DNA from: Pseudomonadota bacterium | GTDB taxonomy: Bacteria; Desulfobacterota; Desulfobulbia; Desulfobulbales; Desulfocapsaceae | NCBI GenBank assembly: GCA_018820855.1 | Contig: JAHJNL010000007.1 | Span: forward strand, 62,001-126,000 | DNA length: 64,000 nucleotides | Direction: 5' to 3' | In this document: one piece after another, positions 54,859 through 63,780 of the stretch | Numbering within the stretch: the first letter of the stretch is position 1 | Layout of the letters: each line of letters opens with the position of its first letter | Made by a program: the position numbers and the translations under genes | The notes under the pieces: model-generated | The model's database searches: none | What the model saw: the letters and a program-made list of their open reading frames with translations, nothing else | What the model was told of the DNA's origin: nothing

Positions 54859-55749
54859 ATGATGCAAAAAATTGGGCTGCGAATCGATGTCGATACCCTA
54901 CGGGGAACGCGACTGGGAGTCCCGGAACTCTGTCAACTGTTGGCGGAACACGGTATAACGGCTTCTTTTTTTTTCAGTGTCGGTCCCGACAATATGGGCA
55001 GGCACTTATGGCGCTTACTACGCCCCTCGTTTCTTATCAAAATGCTGCGGACCAATGCAGCAAGTCTTTATGGTTGGGATATTCTTTTAAAAGGGACATT
55101 CTGGAGAGGGCCATCCATTGCAAAAGGTGGAGCTGCTGCCATCCTTCAGGCAGCCGCTGATGGACATGAACTAGGGGTTCATGCCTGGGACCATCATGGC
55201 TGGCAGGCCGGCGTTGAAAATTGGTCGACCGAACAGGTGGAAATGCTGCTGCAGAAGGCCGTAGATACATTACAGCACATTACCGGACAGTCTCCTGTTT
55301 CTGCCGCAGCTCCGGCCTGGCGCTGTACGGACAATGTCTTGCTGGCCAGGGAAAAATTTGATTTTTCCTATAGCTCTGACTGTCGTGGCAGTTCTGCTTT
55401 TGTCCCGGAAATAGGCGGTAAACGTCTTCATACGCCACAAATCCCCACTACCTTGCCGACCTATGATGAACTGATCGGCAGCCAGGGAGTGACAACTGCA
55501 AACTACAATGAACGGCTGTTATCTTTTGTCCGGCCAGGACAACTCAATATCCTTACTATCCATGCGGAAGTTGAAGGAATTGTCTGCAGTTCGCTGTTTC
55601 GAGACTTTTTGACGAGGGCTCGGGAAGAGGGGTATTGCTTTTGCCCTCTTGGTGAATTCGTCTCTGCAACTGCTGAATCTTTGCCTTCCGGCAAGATCGT
55701 CTCTACAGAAATTCCGGGGAGAGACGGCTGGATATCGATACAGAAGTAG
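54859..55749 (+). CDS. arnD: ArnD deformylase (polysaccharide-deacetylase family)
   Basis: 296 residues. It removes the formyl group from undecaprenyl-phosphate-Ara4FN. NodB-type features: LRIDVDTLRG (metal Asp), GVHAWDHHGW (metal His pair), APAWRCTDNVL and a late ILTIHAEVEG. It follows arnA after 18 bases. Confidence 0.93.
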   Translation: MMQKIGLRIDVDTLRGTRLGVPELCQLLAEHGITASFFFSVGPDNMGRHLWRLLRPSFLIKMLRTNAASLYGWDILLKGTFWRGPSIAKGGAAAILQAAADGHELGVHAWDHHGWQAGVENWSTEQVEMLLQKAVDTLQHITGQSPVSAAAPAWRCTDNVLLAREKFDFSYSSDCRGSSAFVPEIGGKRLHTPQIPTTLPTYDELIGSQGVTTANYNERLLSFVRPGQLNILTIHAEVEGIVCSSLFRDFLTRAREEGYCFCPLGEFVSATAESLPSGKIVSTEIPGRDGWISIQK

Positions 55750-55844
55750 GGGCAGAATTCCTCCACTGTCTTTGGCGTGGGTAATGTTTCTCGAGTACAG
55801 CGGCTTTAACAAATTATTAGAATTTAGATGAACTGATACGAATA

Positions 55845-57554
55845 ATGATGCGATCTCAAGGGAAATCTCCGTTCATGAAAGGGGTGCCTTTTCTGGCATT
55901 TGTCCTCTTTGCCGTCCTTTATCTCCTGCCTCTGGGCAGTAAACCTCTCTTTATGCCCGATGAAACTCGTTATGGCGAGATTGCCCGGGAGATGCTTGCC
56001 ACTGGAGATTGGGTTGTCCCTCGTCTTGATGGTATGCGCTATTTTGAAAAACCGATTATGGGACACTGGCTGAATGCGTTGTCTCTCAAGGTTTTTGGGG
56101 AAACAGAGTTTGCAGTTCGTTTCCCAACTGCACTTCTCACTGGTCTTACCGGATTTTTTGTCTTCTGTTTTGCCAGGCGCAAAGGAGGTGCGGTGGCAGG
56201 AGGGCTTGCAGCTCTTATCTATCTTAGCTTTACCCAGGTCTATATCATGGGTACTGTCGCACTTCTTGATGCCATTCTTACCTTTTTCCTGACAGGCGGA
56301 CTCTTTTTCTTTTTTCTGTATACCGAGGCAAAATCTAACACAGGACAACGAGGCTATTTGTTTCTCTTCGGTGTCTTCTGCGGTTGTGCCTTTCTTACCA
56401 AAGGGTTTCTTGCCTTGGCTATCCCTGTTATTGTTGCCATTCCCTATATGGTCTTGCAGAAACGGTTCAGAGATATTTTTTTGCAGCTCCCCTGGATTCC
56501 TCTGGCTTCAGCCTTGCTCATCATTGCACCATGGGCACTTCTGATTCACCGGGCAGAACCTGATTTTTGGTATTATTTTTTCTGGGTGGAGCATATTCAG
56601 CGTTTTATCGGAGCAGATGCAGGCCAGCATCCTCAGCCATTCTGGTTTTATCTGCCCGTACTGTTGTTGGGGGCATTGCCCTGGACAATATTTTTTCCTG
56701 TCCTTTTCATCAGAGACAACAGGCCAAAAACAGAAAGTGGGGAAAACCAGTTTCTCTGGCTCTGGTTCCTGCTGCCAATTCTCTTTTTTTCTCTTTCTAG
56801 TGGAAAGTTAGCCACCTATATCCTGCCTTGCTTTGTGCCTCTGGCCATATTTCTAGGAAAGAGAGTTGCTGTAGATTTTATCAAAATTAACAAATGGTGG
56901 TCTCTGGGTTCGTTCCTTTTCGCTATTTTCTTTTTTCTGGCCCTTGTTGTACTGTTTCTCTTTCCTCTATTTGCGAAAAGCACAACTCTTTACGCTCTTG
57001 ATGAACAGAAGAAGCTCTATCTCCTCTATGGAACATTGCTTATCTCCAGTCTGTCGATGCTTGGGGCATCTAAAACCCAAAAGGGAATGACGATATACTT
57101 TTTTATCTTCGCCTCTTGTCTTCCTCTCTTGATGAGTAACTTCCTCCTCCCTCAGGTACTCTTGCGATCTAAAGCACCAGGACCTTTTCTCACCAGATTT
57201 CAAGACCGGGTGGATAACAAGACCATTATTGTTTCGCACGATGATCCCTTGCGTGAAATATGCTGGTATTTTAAGCGGGACGATGTCTATATCTTTGTGG
57301 CCCCAGGCGAGTTACGCTATGGAACGTCTTATGTTGATGCCAAAGATCGTGTGGTCATGGATCATGCCGCTGAGCCGCCGGCAGAACTGAATGAATTTTC
57401 CCTGTTTGTCGAGCAATGGAATCGCAAAAAAAGGAAAGTTGTCCTTGTGGTTCCCGAATTCATCTACAAGATTTATCGAGAATTAAATGCTATTCCACAA
57501 CCTGATCGTATGGAAAGTAATGGCAAATTTGTCTTTGCTGAATTTCTCCCATAA
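55845..57554 (+). CDS. arnT: ArnT: lipid A 4-amino-4-deoxy-L-arabinose transferase
   Basis: 569 residues, PMT-like GT-C glycosyltransferase with about 11-12 membrane helices. The first periplasmic loop has PLFMPDETRYGEIAREML, including the catalytic-type Asp-Glu, and a second loop FEKPIMGHWLNAL. It transfers Ara4N from undecaprenyl phosphate to lipid A phosphates in the periplasm, lowering negative charge and giving polymyxin resistance in other bacteria. It ends the operon. The flippase genes arnE and arnF are not nearby. Confidence 0.92.
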   Translation: MMRSQGKSPFMKGVPFLAFVLFAVLYLLPLGSKPLFMPDETRYGEIAREMLATGDWVVPRLDGMRYFEKPIMGHWLNALSLKVFGETEFAVRFPTALLTGLTGFFVFCFARRKGGAVAGGLAALIYLSFTQVYIMGTVALLDAILTFFLTGGLFFFFLYTEAKSNTGQRGYLFLFGVFCGCAFLTKGFLALAIPVIVAIPYMVLQKRFRDIFLQLPWIPLASALLIIAPWALLIHRAEPDFWYYFFWVEHIQRFIGADAGQHPQPFWFYLPVLLLGALPWTIFFPVLFIRDNRPKTESGENQFLWLWFLLPILFFSLSSGKLATYILPCFVPLAIFLGKRVAVDFIKINKWWSLGSFLFAIFFFLALVVLFLFPLFAKSTTLYALDEQKKLYLLYGTLLISSLSMLGASKTQKGMTIYFFIFASCLPLLMSNFLLPQVLLRSKAPGPFLTRFQDRVDNKTIIVSHDDPLREICWYFKRDDVYIFVAPGELRYGTSYVDAKDRVVMDHAAEPPAELNEFSLFVEQWNRKKRKVVLVVPEFIYKIYRELNAIPQPDRMESNGKFVFAEFLP

Positions 57555-57853
57555 AGGGTAGTGGCTCTTGAGGAAGATTTGCCAATGACTTTTTCCAGCA
57601 GTGGGCCATCTTGATGATACCGATTCCCAGGTGATCTCAGGGGAATGGTATTTCCTGAATGAAGCGTCCCCCAATGAAAGGGAGCCCAGGAAAGAAACAG
57701 CGAGTATCGTTAGCAGCCACTTAGCTCAAGTTACGAATCCTATGGTGGAGTGAAATTGGCGGGAGACTTGTTGCGTTTGCTGGGTTATAAACCAAAAAAG
57801 GCCCTTTGTCTTTACGACAAAGGGCCTTTTTTGGTTTGGTTGCTGACTAAGAC
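57555..57853. other. Intergenic region between arnT and molybdoenzyme operon
   Basis: About 300 bases without a convincing gene, ending in the two-way terminator at 57790-57836. Confidence 0.4.
57790..57836. terminator. Bidirectional terminator
   Basis: A 21-bp perfect stem (57790-57810 with 57816-57836), containing GGCCCTTTGTC and flanked by A/T runs, between the convergent arn and Fe-S genes. Confidence 0.92.
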
Positions 57854-58663
57854 TTACTTGCTGTCTTCATTGTCAGAGAGACCTTTAACAAGCATAACAC
57901 CGGCCAATCCAAGGATACCCATGTCTTTTGCTTTTCTCATTGCAGGTTTCACCATGGAGGCCATCATGGCACGGCGTTTGACGCTGCCCATGTCAGCCAT
58001 TTTCGGGGTGTAATCGGCAAAAAGAAGTCCCATATCTTTCTTGTTTCCGTAGTAACGGGAATTAGTACCGAGATGTCCGCCTTTGGGCTCCAGTCCTTTG
58101 GCTCCCTTTTTCACGTACTGAGAAACCTCTGAGTTGGGATCAGCGAGGTCGCCAAAGATTCGGGCGTCGGCAATACAAGTCTGAACACAAGCAGGAGTGA
58201 GTCCTGCTTCAACACGTGGTTTACAGTAAGTGCATTTGTCGACCTTACCCTCACTGTTGTCATCTGCGAGGTCGGGGTTGACATAGCGAGCACCGTATGG
58301 GCATGCATCGGCACAGGCACCGCAACCAAGGCAGCGCTCTTTGTCGACCTGAACACTGCCGTCAAAGGGATCTTTCCACGTTGCAGCCACTTCCATGGTT
58401 TTGGTTTTTCCGGTTTTATAATCGGTAAAAGTCATTTCCACAGGTTCAGCAGGGCACTCATCCACACAAGGTGGTTTATCGCAGTGATTGCAGAGTCCGG
58501 GATAGTAGGTAGAAGCCATACCGTCATCTGTCATGGTTGGGCCAAGGCGTTTGACCCAGTTACGCTGGTAGGGAACTGGAACCTCCCACTCTGCCCGACA
58601 GGCAATGGTGCAGGCATGACAGCCCACACATCGTTCCAGATCTATGATCATTCCATATTGCAT
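57854..58663 (-). CDS. Four-cluster Fe-S subunit of molybdopterin oxidoreductase
   Basis: 269 residues. It begins MQYGMIIDLERCVGCHACTIAC with no signal peptide, so it is probably exported with the Tat-carrying catalytic subunit. Four ferredoxin-type clusters: CVGCHACTIAC, CNHCDKPPCVDEC, CLGCGACADAC and CTYC...CVQTC. The C-terminal 50 residues are an extra helical part with a short hydrophobic stretch (MGILGLAGVMLVKGL) that may touch the membrane. No NrfD or DmsC-type anchor gene is nearby. AGGAGG lies upstream of the start. Confidence 0.93.
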   Translation of the reverse strand: MQYGMIIDLERCVGCHACTIACRAEWEVPVPYQRNWVKRLGPTMTDDGMASTYYPGLCNHCDKPPCVDECPAEPVEMTFTDYKTGKTKTMEVAATWKDPFDGSVQVDKERCLGCGACADACPYGARYVNPDLADDNSEGKVDKCTYCKPRVEAGLTPACVQTCIADARIFGDLADPNSEVSQYVKKGAKGLEPKGGHLGTNSRYYGNKKDMGLLFADYTPKMADMGSVKRRAMMASMVKPAMRKAKDMGILGLAGVMLVKGLSDNEDSK

Positions 58664-58699
58664 TGAATATATCCTCCTGAAAAGAGCTTAAAGATGAGA

Positions 58700-60940
58700 T
58701 CAGGCTGGAATGTCCAGAACCTTTCCATCTTTGATCAGTTTAACAAAGTTGTTTCTCATTCCATTGCAGCCGGTTTCAGGATCAATAGCCAGGTTGGTAA
58801 TAAGGCTCTGATCGTCGACACCTGCGCCAACGCCGATGGTCAAGAGAGGATTGGCACTGCCGTATCCGTGATACATGTAGACACAATCCTTCCTGATACC
58901 TGGTGTAACCTTGACAGTGGTAGTGGTGCGGGATTCAACCCCATCGCTGTTTACAAAACCAACAACGTCTCCGTCAATAAGACCGAGATTGGCTGCAACC
59001 TGGTCGTTCAGCCAGACTGGGTTGTCAGGCATGGCGTTGTGCAGCCATACGTTGTTCTGACTCCTGTTGAAGGTGTGGACCGGTGCACGACCGTAGAGCA
59101 GTCGGGCAAAGCCTTTGGGAGGTTGAGGTACCGGCTTGTAGGTAGGGGCACCAGGGTGTCCCGCATCCTCAATATCCTCGTTGAAGAGTCTAACCATAAA
59201 GTCTTCGGGGATGCCGTAGGGATCTTTTCCAGGCTGGATATGAATACCATCCTCTGCTTTGAGTTTTTCGATAGAAAGTTCAGCTGTGGCCAGATTCTGG
59301 TCAACCATTTCTTCGATGGTTTTGACAGGGATCTTGGCTTCATGGCCCATGCGCTTGGCAATTTCGTTGGTGATATATATCTGATCCTTGCGTTCAAACA
59401 TGGCGGGGACAAGAGGCATACGGGCAGAGATATACTGCTGATGCTCTTTGGAGAGATCCCATTGTGTCCCTGTCTTGATAAAATCGTAGCGCTCAAGGTA
59501 ACTGGATTCCGGTAATAAGATGTCTGCCCACATGGTCACATCTGTTGGCATGACATCGACACACATAATAAAATCCATGGCGCGGAAGAGATCTTTCATC
59601 TTCTCCTGACCGGGAATGGTCTGCATAGGATTCTGACCCCAGACAACGCAGCTCTTGATCGGATACGGCTTGCCGCTGATGGCACAGTCACGAATCAGTT
59701 CAGTGGGGGTTCCCGGAGGATTATAGGGATAAACCTTTGCATCTTCCTCATGATTGTAATTCAGGTTGTATTTGTGGCCATGGTCCTCTTTGGCCCAGCT
59801 GACACCGCCAACCTTTGGTCCCTTGGCAGGAACCCAGCCACCCTTGACATAATAAGCGCCAAGGATTCCGGTCAGGCAGGCCAGGGCACGCTGACGTTGA
59901 AAATCGTTGCCGTGCCAGGAAACGTGGCGGCCAGGGTGGATTGCCACATTGGGTGCATTGGCTGCAAGCATCTCGGCAACTTCCTTGATCTGCTCAGCAG
60001 TGATGTCACATTCTTTAGCAGCTTTTTCCAGTGTCCATTCGGAGATGGCAGCAGAAAATTCCTCGAAACCTTCGGTGTGGTTTTCAACGAATGCCTTGTC
60101 ATATTTGTTGTTTTTGACAAGGTAGTTCATGATGGCCAGCATATAGGCGGTATCGGTACCGGGTTTGATCTGAACCCAGATGTCGGCCTTGGCAGCAGAT
60201 GCAGAAAAACGGGGGTCGGCAACAATCAGCTTAGCACCGTTCTGCAGGCCCTGAATGTAGGCTTTAATATGAGAGACATGGATGTTCTCACCAAGATGGT
60301 CTCCAATGAAAAAGAGAACCTTGGTATTTGGCATGTCGACTTTTTCGCCAGGGGCCTTGCCAATAGTGGCAACATAGGCAGTATCACGAATACCACGACA
60401 CTGGAAAAAAGAGGCCTCACTGACATTGTGGGTACCTACAGCACGCTCAAAGTAATGCATTGGGTACTTGGCAGAAGCACCATGGGGGAAAACACAGATT
60501 CCTTGGGCACCATATTGATCAACGGTACTTTTCAGTTTTGATCCGCACTCGTCCAGGGCCTCTTGCCAGGAAATACGTTTCCATTTTGGCGCGCCACGCT
60601 CACCCACATTCTTCATGGGGTATTTCAAGCGATCCACGTCGTAGAGCAGTTGGACACCGGCATTACCGCGGGCACATATTGCGGTACCGTTGTCAATGGA
60701 TTTGGGGTTCCCTTCCAGTTTCATCAGGCGACCGTCGCGGACCTTACCGACCAGCTGGCAGCGCCAGAAACACATTTCGCAAATTCCACCAACCACGGTT
60801 TTATCCCCGTTGGTTCCCTTGGCGACAAGTGGAGCCTTGGTGACACCTGTGGTTGCGGAAACGACCTTGGACAGTGGAACCGCGGCTGCTGCCAGGGATG
60901 CTGTCTGAAGGAATTTACGCCTTGTTAGGTTGAAAGCCAT
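58700..60940 (-). CDS. Tat-exported molybdopterin oxidoreductase, catalytic subunit
   Basis: 746 residues. The Tat signal TRRKFLQTASLAAAAV (about 6-21) is followed by the N-terminal [4Fe-4S] site C54EMC57FWRC61 and C89, then the bis-MGD domains. The likely Mo ligand is C181 in FFQCRGIRD; the dinucleotide-binding C-terminal domain has ARLLYGRAPVHTFNRSQNN and NDQVAANLGLIDGD. It belongs to the Psr/Phs/Ttr/Arr side of the DMSO reductase family; the substrate (polysulfide, thiosulfate, tetrathionate, arsenate or other) cannot be assigned. ATG 60940 has AAGGAGGAAG upstream. It overlaps the chaperone gene by 26 bases. Confidence 0.92.
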   Translation of the reverse strand: MAFNLTRRKFLQTASLAAAAVPLSKVVSATTGVTKAPLVAKGTNGDKTVVGGICEMCFWRCQLVGKVRDGRLMKLEGNPKSIDNGTAICARGNAGVQLLYDVDRLKYPMKNVGERGAPKWKRISWQEALDECGSKLKSTVDQYGAQGICVFPHGASAKYPMHYFERAVGTHNVSEASFFQCRGIRDTAYVATIGKAPGEKVDMPNTKVLFFIGDHLGENIHVSHIKAYIQGLQNGAKLIVADPRFSASAAKADIWVQIKPGTDTAYMLAIMNYLVKNNKYDKAFVENHTEGFEEFSAAISEWTLEKAAKECDITAEQIKEVAEMLAANAPNVAIHPGRHVSWHGNDFQRQRALACLTGILGAYYVKGGWVPAKGPKVGGVSWAKEDHGHKYNLNYNHEEDAKVYPYNPPGTPTELIRDCAISGKPYPIKSCVVWGQNPMQTIPGQEKMKDLFRAMDFIMCVDVMPTDVTMWADILLPESSYLERYDFIKTGTQWDLSKEHQQYISARMPLVPAMFERKDQIYITNEIAKRMGHEAKIPVKTIEEMVDQNLATAELSIEKLKAEDGIHIQPGKDPYGIPEDFMVRLFNEDIEDAGHPGAPTYKPVPQPPKGFARLLYGRAPVHTFNRSQNNVWLHNAMPDNPVWLNDQVAANLGLIDGDVVGFVNSDGVESRTTTTVKVTPGIRKDCVYMYHGYGSANPLLTIGVGAGVDDQSLITNLAIDPETGCNGMRNNFVKLIKDGKVLDIPA

Positions 60941-61505
60941 CTTTGTCTTCCTCCTTAGTGAAGAAATCAATTAACATTACAACCACCCTGAAATATGGAT
61001 GGTGAGCTTCTTCCGTTACCCGAGCATAAAACTTTTGATACCAGGGACGGAATAGTTTCGTCAGGAATTTCTCTTCTCCGGCAAAATCTTTTTCTTCAGC
61101 CAGAAGGGAAAGAAATTCAAGTTCGTGAATAAGGTGATCGGGAAGGTCTGCATTCTGGTCCATATCAAAGCCTTTTTCTCGGTAAAAGGCCAAGGTATTA
61201 CCAGCAAAGGTGCCTTGCAGTGCTTTGTCCATGTAGACGGACGCGTAGGGAGGTGCAACCACATGGGGAACACCGTTAATAAAGAGACGGGTATATTCCA
61301 CCTGCAGATCTTCGATATAGTCATCGGCACTATTGATGGCTTTGCGAATCTCAACTCCCTCTTCAATTCCGCCAAGGGTTCCAAGTAGATTGTAGAAGAC
61401 ATTAAAGAAATCTTCGTTCATCCAGTCAGTATCAGGGTATTGCATACATTGAGCGAGAAACCGGTAGACAGCGGCAATGTCTTTAGATGTATCGGGAAGT
61501 GGCAT
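60915..61505 (-). CDS. TorD/DmsD-family molybdoenzyme chaperone
   Basis: 196 residues, all-helical, with the family pattern (YRFLAQCMQYPDTDWM at the start, EYTRLFING..HVVAPPYASVYMD in the middle, HELEFLSLLAEEK late). It binds the Tat signal of the molybdoenzyme and holds it until the cofactor is inserted. It is first in the operon, about 115 bases after a strong promoter. Confidence 0.92.
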   Translation of the reverse strand: MPLPDTSKDIAAVYRFLAQCMQYPDTDWMNEDFFNVFYNLLGTLGGIEEGVEIRKAINSADDYIEDLQVEYTRLFINGVPHVVAPPYASVYMDKALQGTFAGNTLAFYREKGFDMDQNADLPDHLIHELEFLSLLAEEKDFAGEEKFLTKLFRPWYQKFYARVTEEAHHPYFRVVVMLIDFFTKEEDKDGFQPNKA

Positions 61506-61627
61506 AGTGATAAGTTGAACACGTATTGAAGTAACGAGGTGAAAAACGTTGTCCTCGGCACTTAATTTTATGCTGTACTGGTTCCAGGAAGGGGCCAGGG
61601 CAACAGTTGTTAATTGAAAACGGAATA

Positions 61628-61656
61628 ATCATAGTCAAACGATTGGCGGTTGTCAA
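61628..61656 (-). promoter_or_regulatory. Near-consensus sigma-70 promoter for the molybdoenzyme operon
   Basis: On the minus strand TTGACA (61651-61656) is a perfect -35, followed after exactly 17 bases by TATGAT (61628-61633), one base off TATAAT. It points towards the chaperone gene. Confidence 0.75.
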
Positions 61657-61846
61657 TGAATTGCTCAAGCCTAGCCTTGACAAATCAGGTAGTTGAGAAC
61701 AGTCTGTATCATGTTGTATTAAAAAATGTAGTGGTTTTTTTAAAAAGAAGAGGAGGGGTGCTACTGTTTTCTCTTGAAAAGTGAAGTTCTAATTGAGCTA
61801 AATTCTCTGTTGTCAGTTATGTGATGATGAACATATGCTTTTTATG

Positions 61847-61860
61847 ACACCATGTGGTGT
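61847..61860. promoter_or_regulatory. Palindrome ACACCATGTGGTGT
   Basis: 6-bp arms around TG, about 190 bases upstream of the -35 element. Possible binding site for the regulator at 62288; weak evidence. Confidence 0.3.
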
Positions 61861-62287
61861 TAATTTTACTCTAAATATTTTGTATTATTCTCTGTGGTTA
61901 TTTTTAATTTTCAAAATCGTAACAGATAAAAATAAATTTGATACAGTGAAAATTATGTGTGAACAATTATAGGGGTATTGATTTTATGTAGTACCTGATT
62001 TCAGGGAAGAGCAGAGCATCTTTTTTTGAAAAAAATTAAAGAGGGAGTATTAAAAAAAAATAGAGGCAAGATTTATGTTGGGTGTATTGATTGGTTTGTC
62101 TGTTAGTCATCCTCTTCTTTAAAAGGTCACCTCGATTCTCTTCATTATTTTTGTTTGCCGGTATCTATATTAAGATTTAACAGTCGATAGTGATGAAACC
62201 GATAATTCAGTAGGTTGTTAGTCCAACGTGCGACTGAGCCTCATTGTCTCAGAGACAAAGTCTCTATACATCTTGTTGCAGGGTCGT

Positions 62288-63694
62288 TTAATAGGCAGAT
62301 TTATCCACGGTGATATTGTATTTTTTGAGTTGCTTCCAGAGGGTTACCCTGGAAATTCCCAATATCCTGGATGCTTCAGATTTGTTACCATTGGTCTTAT
62401 TGAGGACATGCAGGAGCTGCTGGCGTCTGTCTGAGAGAGAGTGAAGGAGGGGAGAGCTGGCGTCATTCACTGCCCCAGAAGGCATTTGAAATTGCAGGGG
62501 TAAATGCTTCGGGGTGAGCTCTCCTTTCGAGCAGATCACAAAGGCATATTCGATAACATTGATTAATTCACGGATGTTGCCGGGCCAGTGGTAGCTTATC
62601 AAAAGATCAAGAGCGTTTTTGCTGATGGACGTAATGTCTTTTCCTGTTTTCAGACGGGAACGATTGATGTAAATATCGACTAGTTGAGGAATATCCTCTG
62701 GATGCTGCCTGAGAGGAGGGATATTGATGGGGAGAACACTAATTCTGTAGTACAGATCTTCTCTGAATTTATCTTCCGCCATCAGATTGTTGAGATTTTT
62801 GTTTGTTGCTGTAATAAAACGGACATCTATGGGGATCTGCTGGTGCTCTCCAACACGTCCAACCTCCTGTTCCTGGAGAACACGCAACAGTTTGGTCTGC
62901 GTGGTCAGGGGCAGGTCTCCAATTTCATCAAGGAAGATGGAGCCTTCATCTGCAGCTTCAAATCGTCCTGTCCTTACCCGCTCTGTTTCAATAATGCCTC
63001 TTTTGGTATGTCCGAACAGTTCGTTTTCCAGAATACTCTCATTGAGTGCAGCACAGTTTACCTTGATAAAAGGTGCTTCAGTCCGCGCGCTCAATTGATG
63101 GATGGCCTTGGCTACTAACTCTTTTCCTGTTCCAGTCTCACCATAAATGATAATTGGTGCATTGGATTGGGCGGCACTTTTGATAAGTTCATATACTTGT
63201 GTCATGACCAGGCTATTGCCGATCAATCCGTGAAAATCATCTTCCAGGTTCAGTTGGTTGCGAAGATCTTTGATAACTTTTTCATTATTGACCACAGCAG
63301 TCAGGTCAGTCAATGTTTCAACTCCTGCCACTACAGTTCCCTTGTTGTCGGTAAGGACTGTGGCATTTTTCAGAACTTGAATTCGATTACCGTTTTTCTG
63401 TTTAAAGGAACAACGAAGATCACGTACGTCTCCCTTTCGAAAAAGGGCGCAGTGTTTTCCGTCCTGCACCACATTGTGGCCAACGCAGGTATCGCATTCA
63501 AGAATTTCACAGGATTGCCCCAGGAGCTCTTTCATGCTGAACAGGAGCAAATCTTCCATGGCCTTGTTCACATATAAGATATTACCCTGAAGATCAACAA
63601 GCATCAGCCCTTCTTTCATCCTGTCGACAACGTTCTTCCAATTGTCATAGAAATACTCTTTTATCCGTCCTTTCTGTACCATGAGGCGTCCCAT
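62288..63694 (-). CDS. PAS/AAA+/Fis-HTH regulator lacking the GAFTGA loop
   Basis: About 468 residues. A PAS domain (about 20-135, with CDTCVGHNV and a second Cys in HCALF) may bind a cofactor. The AAA+ domain has Walker A GETGTGKE and Walker B IFLDEIGD, but where GAFTGA should be (about 231-238) it reads KRGIIETE. The Fis-type HTH is ASRILGISRVTLWKQLKKYN. Without GAFTGA it should not activate sigma-54 polymerase; TyrR-like control of a sigma-70 promoter is more likely, and the operon it precedes has such a promoter. The start is uncertain: the frame goes to 63808, with ATGs at 63754, 63694 and 63682. I chose 63694 because operator-like repeats overlap the earlier ones. Confidence 0.85.
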   Translation of the reverse strand: MGRLMVQKGRIKEYFYDNWKNVVDRMKEGLMLVDLQGNILYVNKAMEDLLLFSMKELLGQSCEILECDTCVGHNVVQDGKHCALFRKGDVRDLRCSFKQKNGNRIQVLKNATVLTDNKGTVVAGVETLTDLTAVVNNEKVIKDLRNQLNLEDDFHGLIGNSLVMTQVYELIKSAAQSNAPIIIYGETGTGKELVAKAIHQLSARTEAPFIKVNCAALNESILENELFGHTKRGIIETERVRTGRFEAADEGSIFLDEIGDLPLTTQTKLLRVLQEQEVGRVGEHQQIPIDVRFITATNKNLNNLMAEDKFREDLYYRISVLPINIPPLRQHPEDIPQLVDIYINRSRLKTGKDITSISKNALDLLISYHWPGNIRELINVIEYAFVICSKGELTPKHLPLQFQMPSGAVNDASSPLLHSLSDRRQQLLHVLNKTNGNKSEASRILGISRVTLWKQLKKYNITVDKSAY

Positions 63695-63744
63695 ATCTTT
63701 TTGTTGCTGGTGTTGAAGTGTCTTTTTTACAATGATATTGACAT

Positions 63745-63780
63745 ATGTTAACATCAACCAAGTGTTAAAACGAGTGTTAA
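63745..63780. promoter_or_regulatory. Operator-like repeats before the PAS/AAA+ regulator
   Basis: The palindrome ATGTTAACAT (63745-63754) is next to two direct copies of AGTGTTAA (63761-63768 and 63773-63780). Possible self-regulation site. Confidence 0.35.

Larger units (their letters stand above)
61506..62287. other. Intergenic region upstream of chaperone-molybdoenzyme operon
   Basis: About 780 AT-rich bases with no convincing gene. It holds the sigma-70 promoter (61628-61656), the palindrome ACACCATGTGGTGT (61847-61860) and, next to the regulator stop, TTGTCTC-A-GAGACAA (62244-62258). Confidence 0.5.

Noticed and set aside
59750-60541. 263-codon plus-strand frame opposite the molybdoenzyme gene
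   Set aside because: Exactly antisense to a well-conserved catalytic subunit, with no domain of its own.
61661-61676. Minus-strand GG-N10-GC as a sigma-54 promoter for the molybdoenzyme operon
   Set aside because: Poor match beyond GG/GC, and a far better sigma-70 promoter lies next to it.
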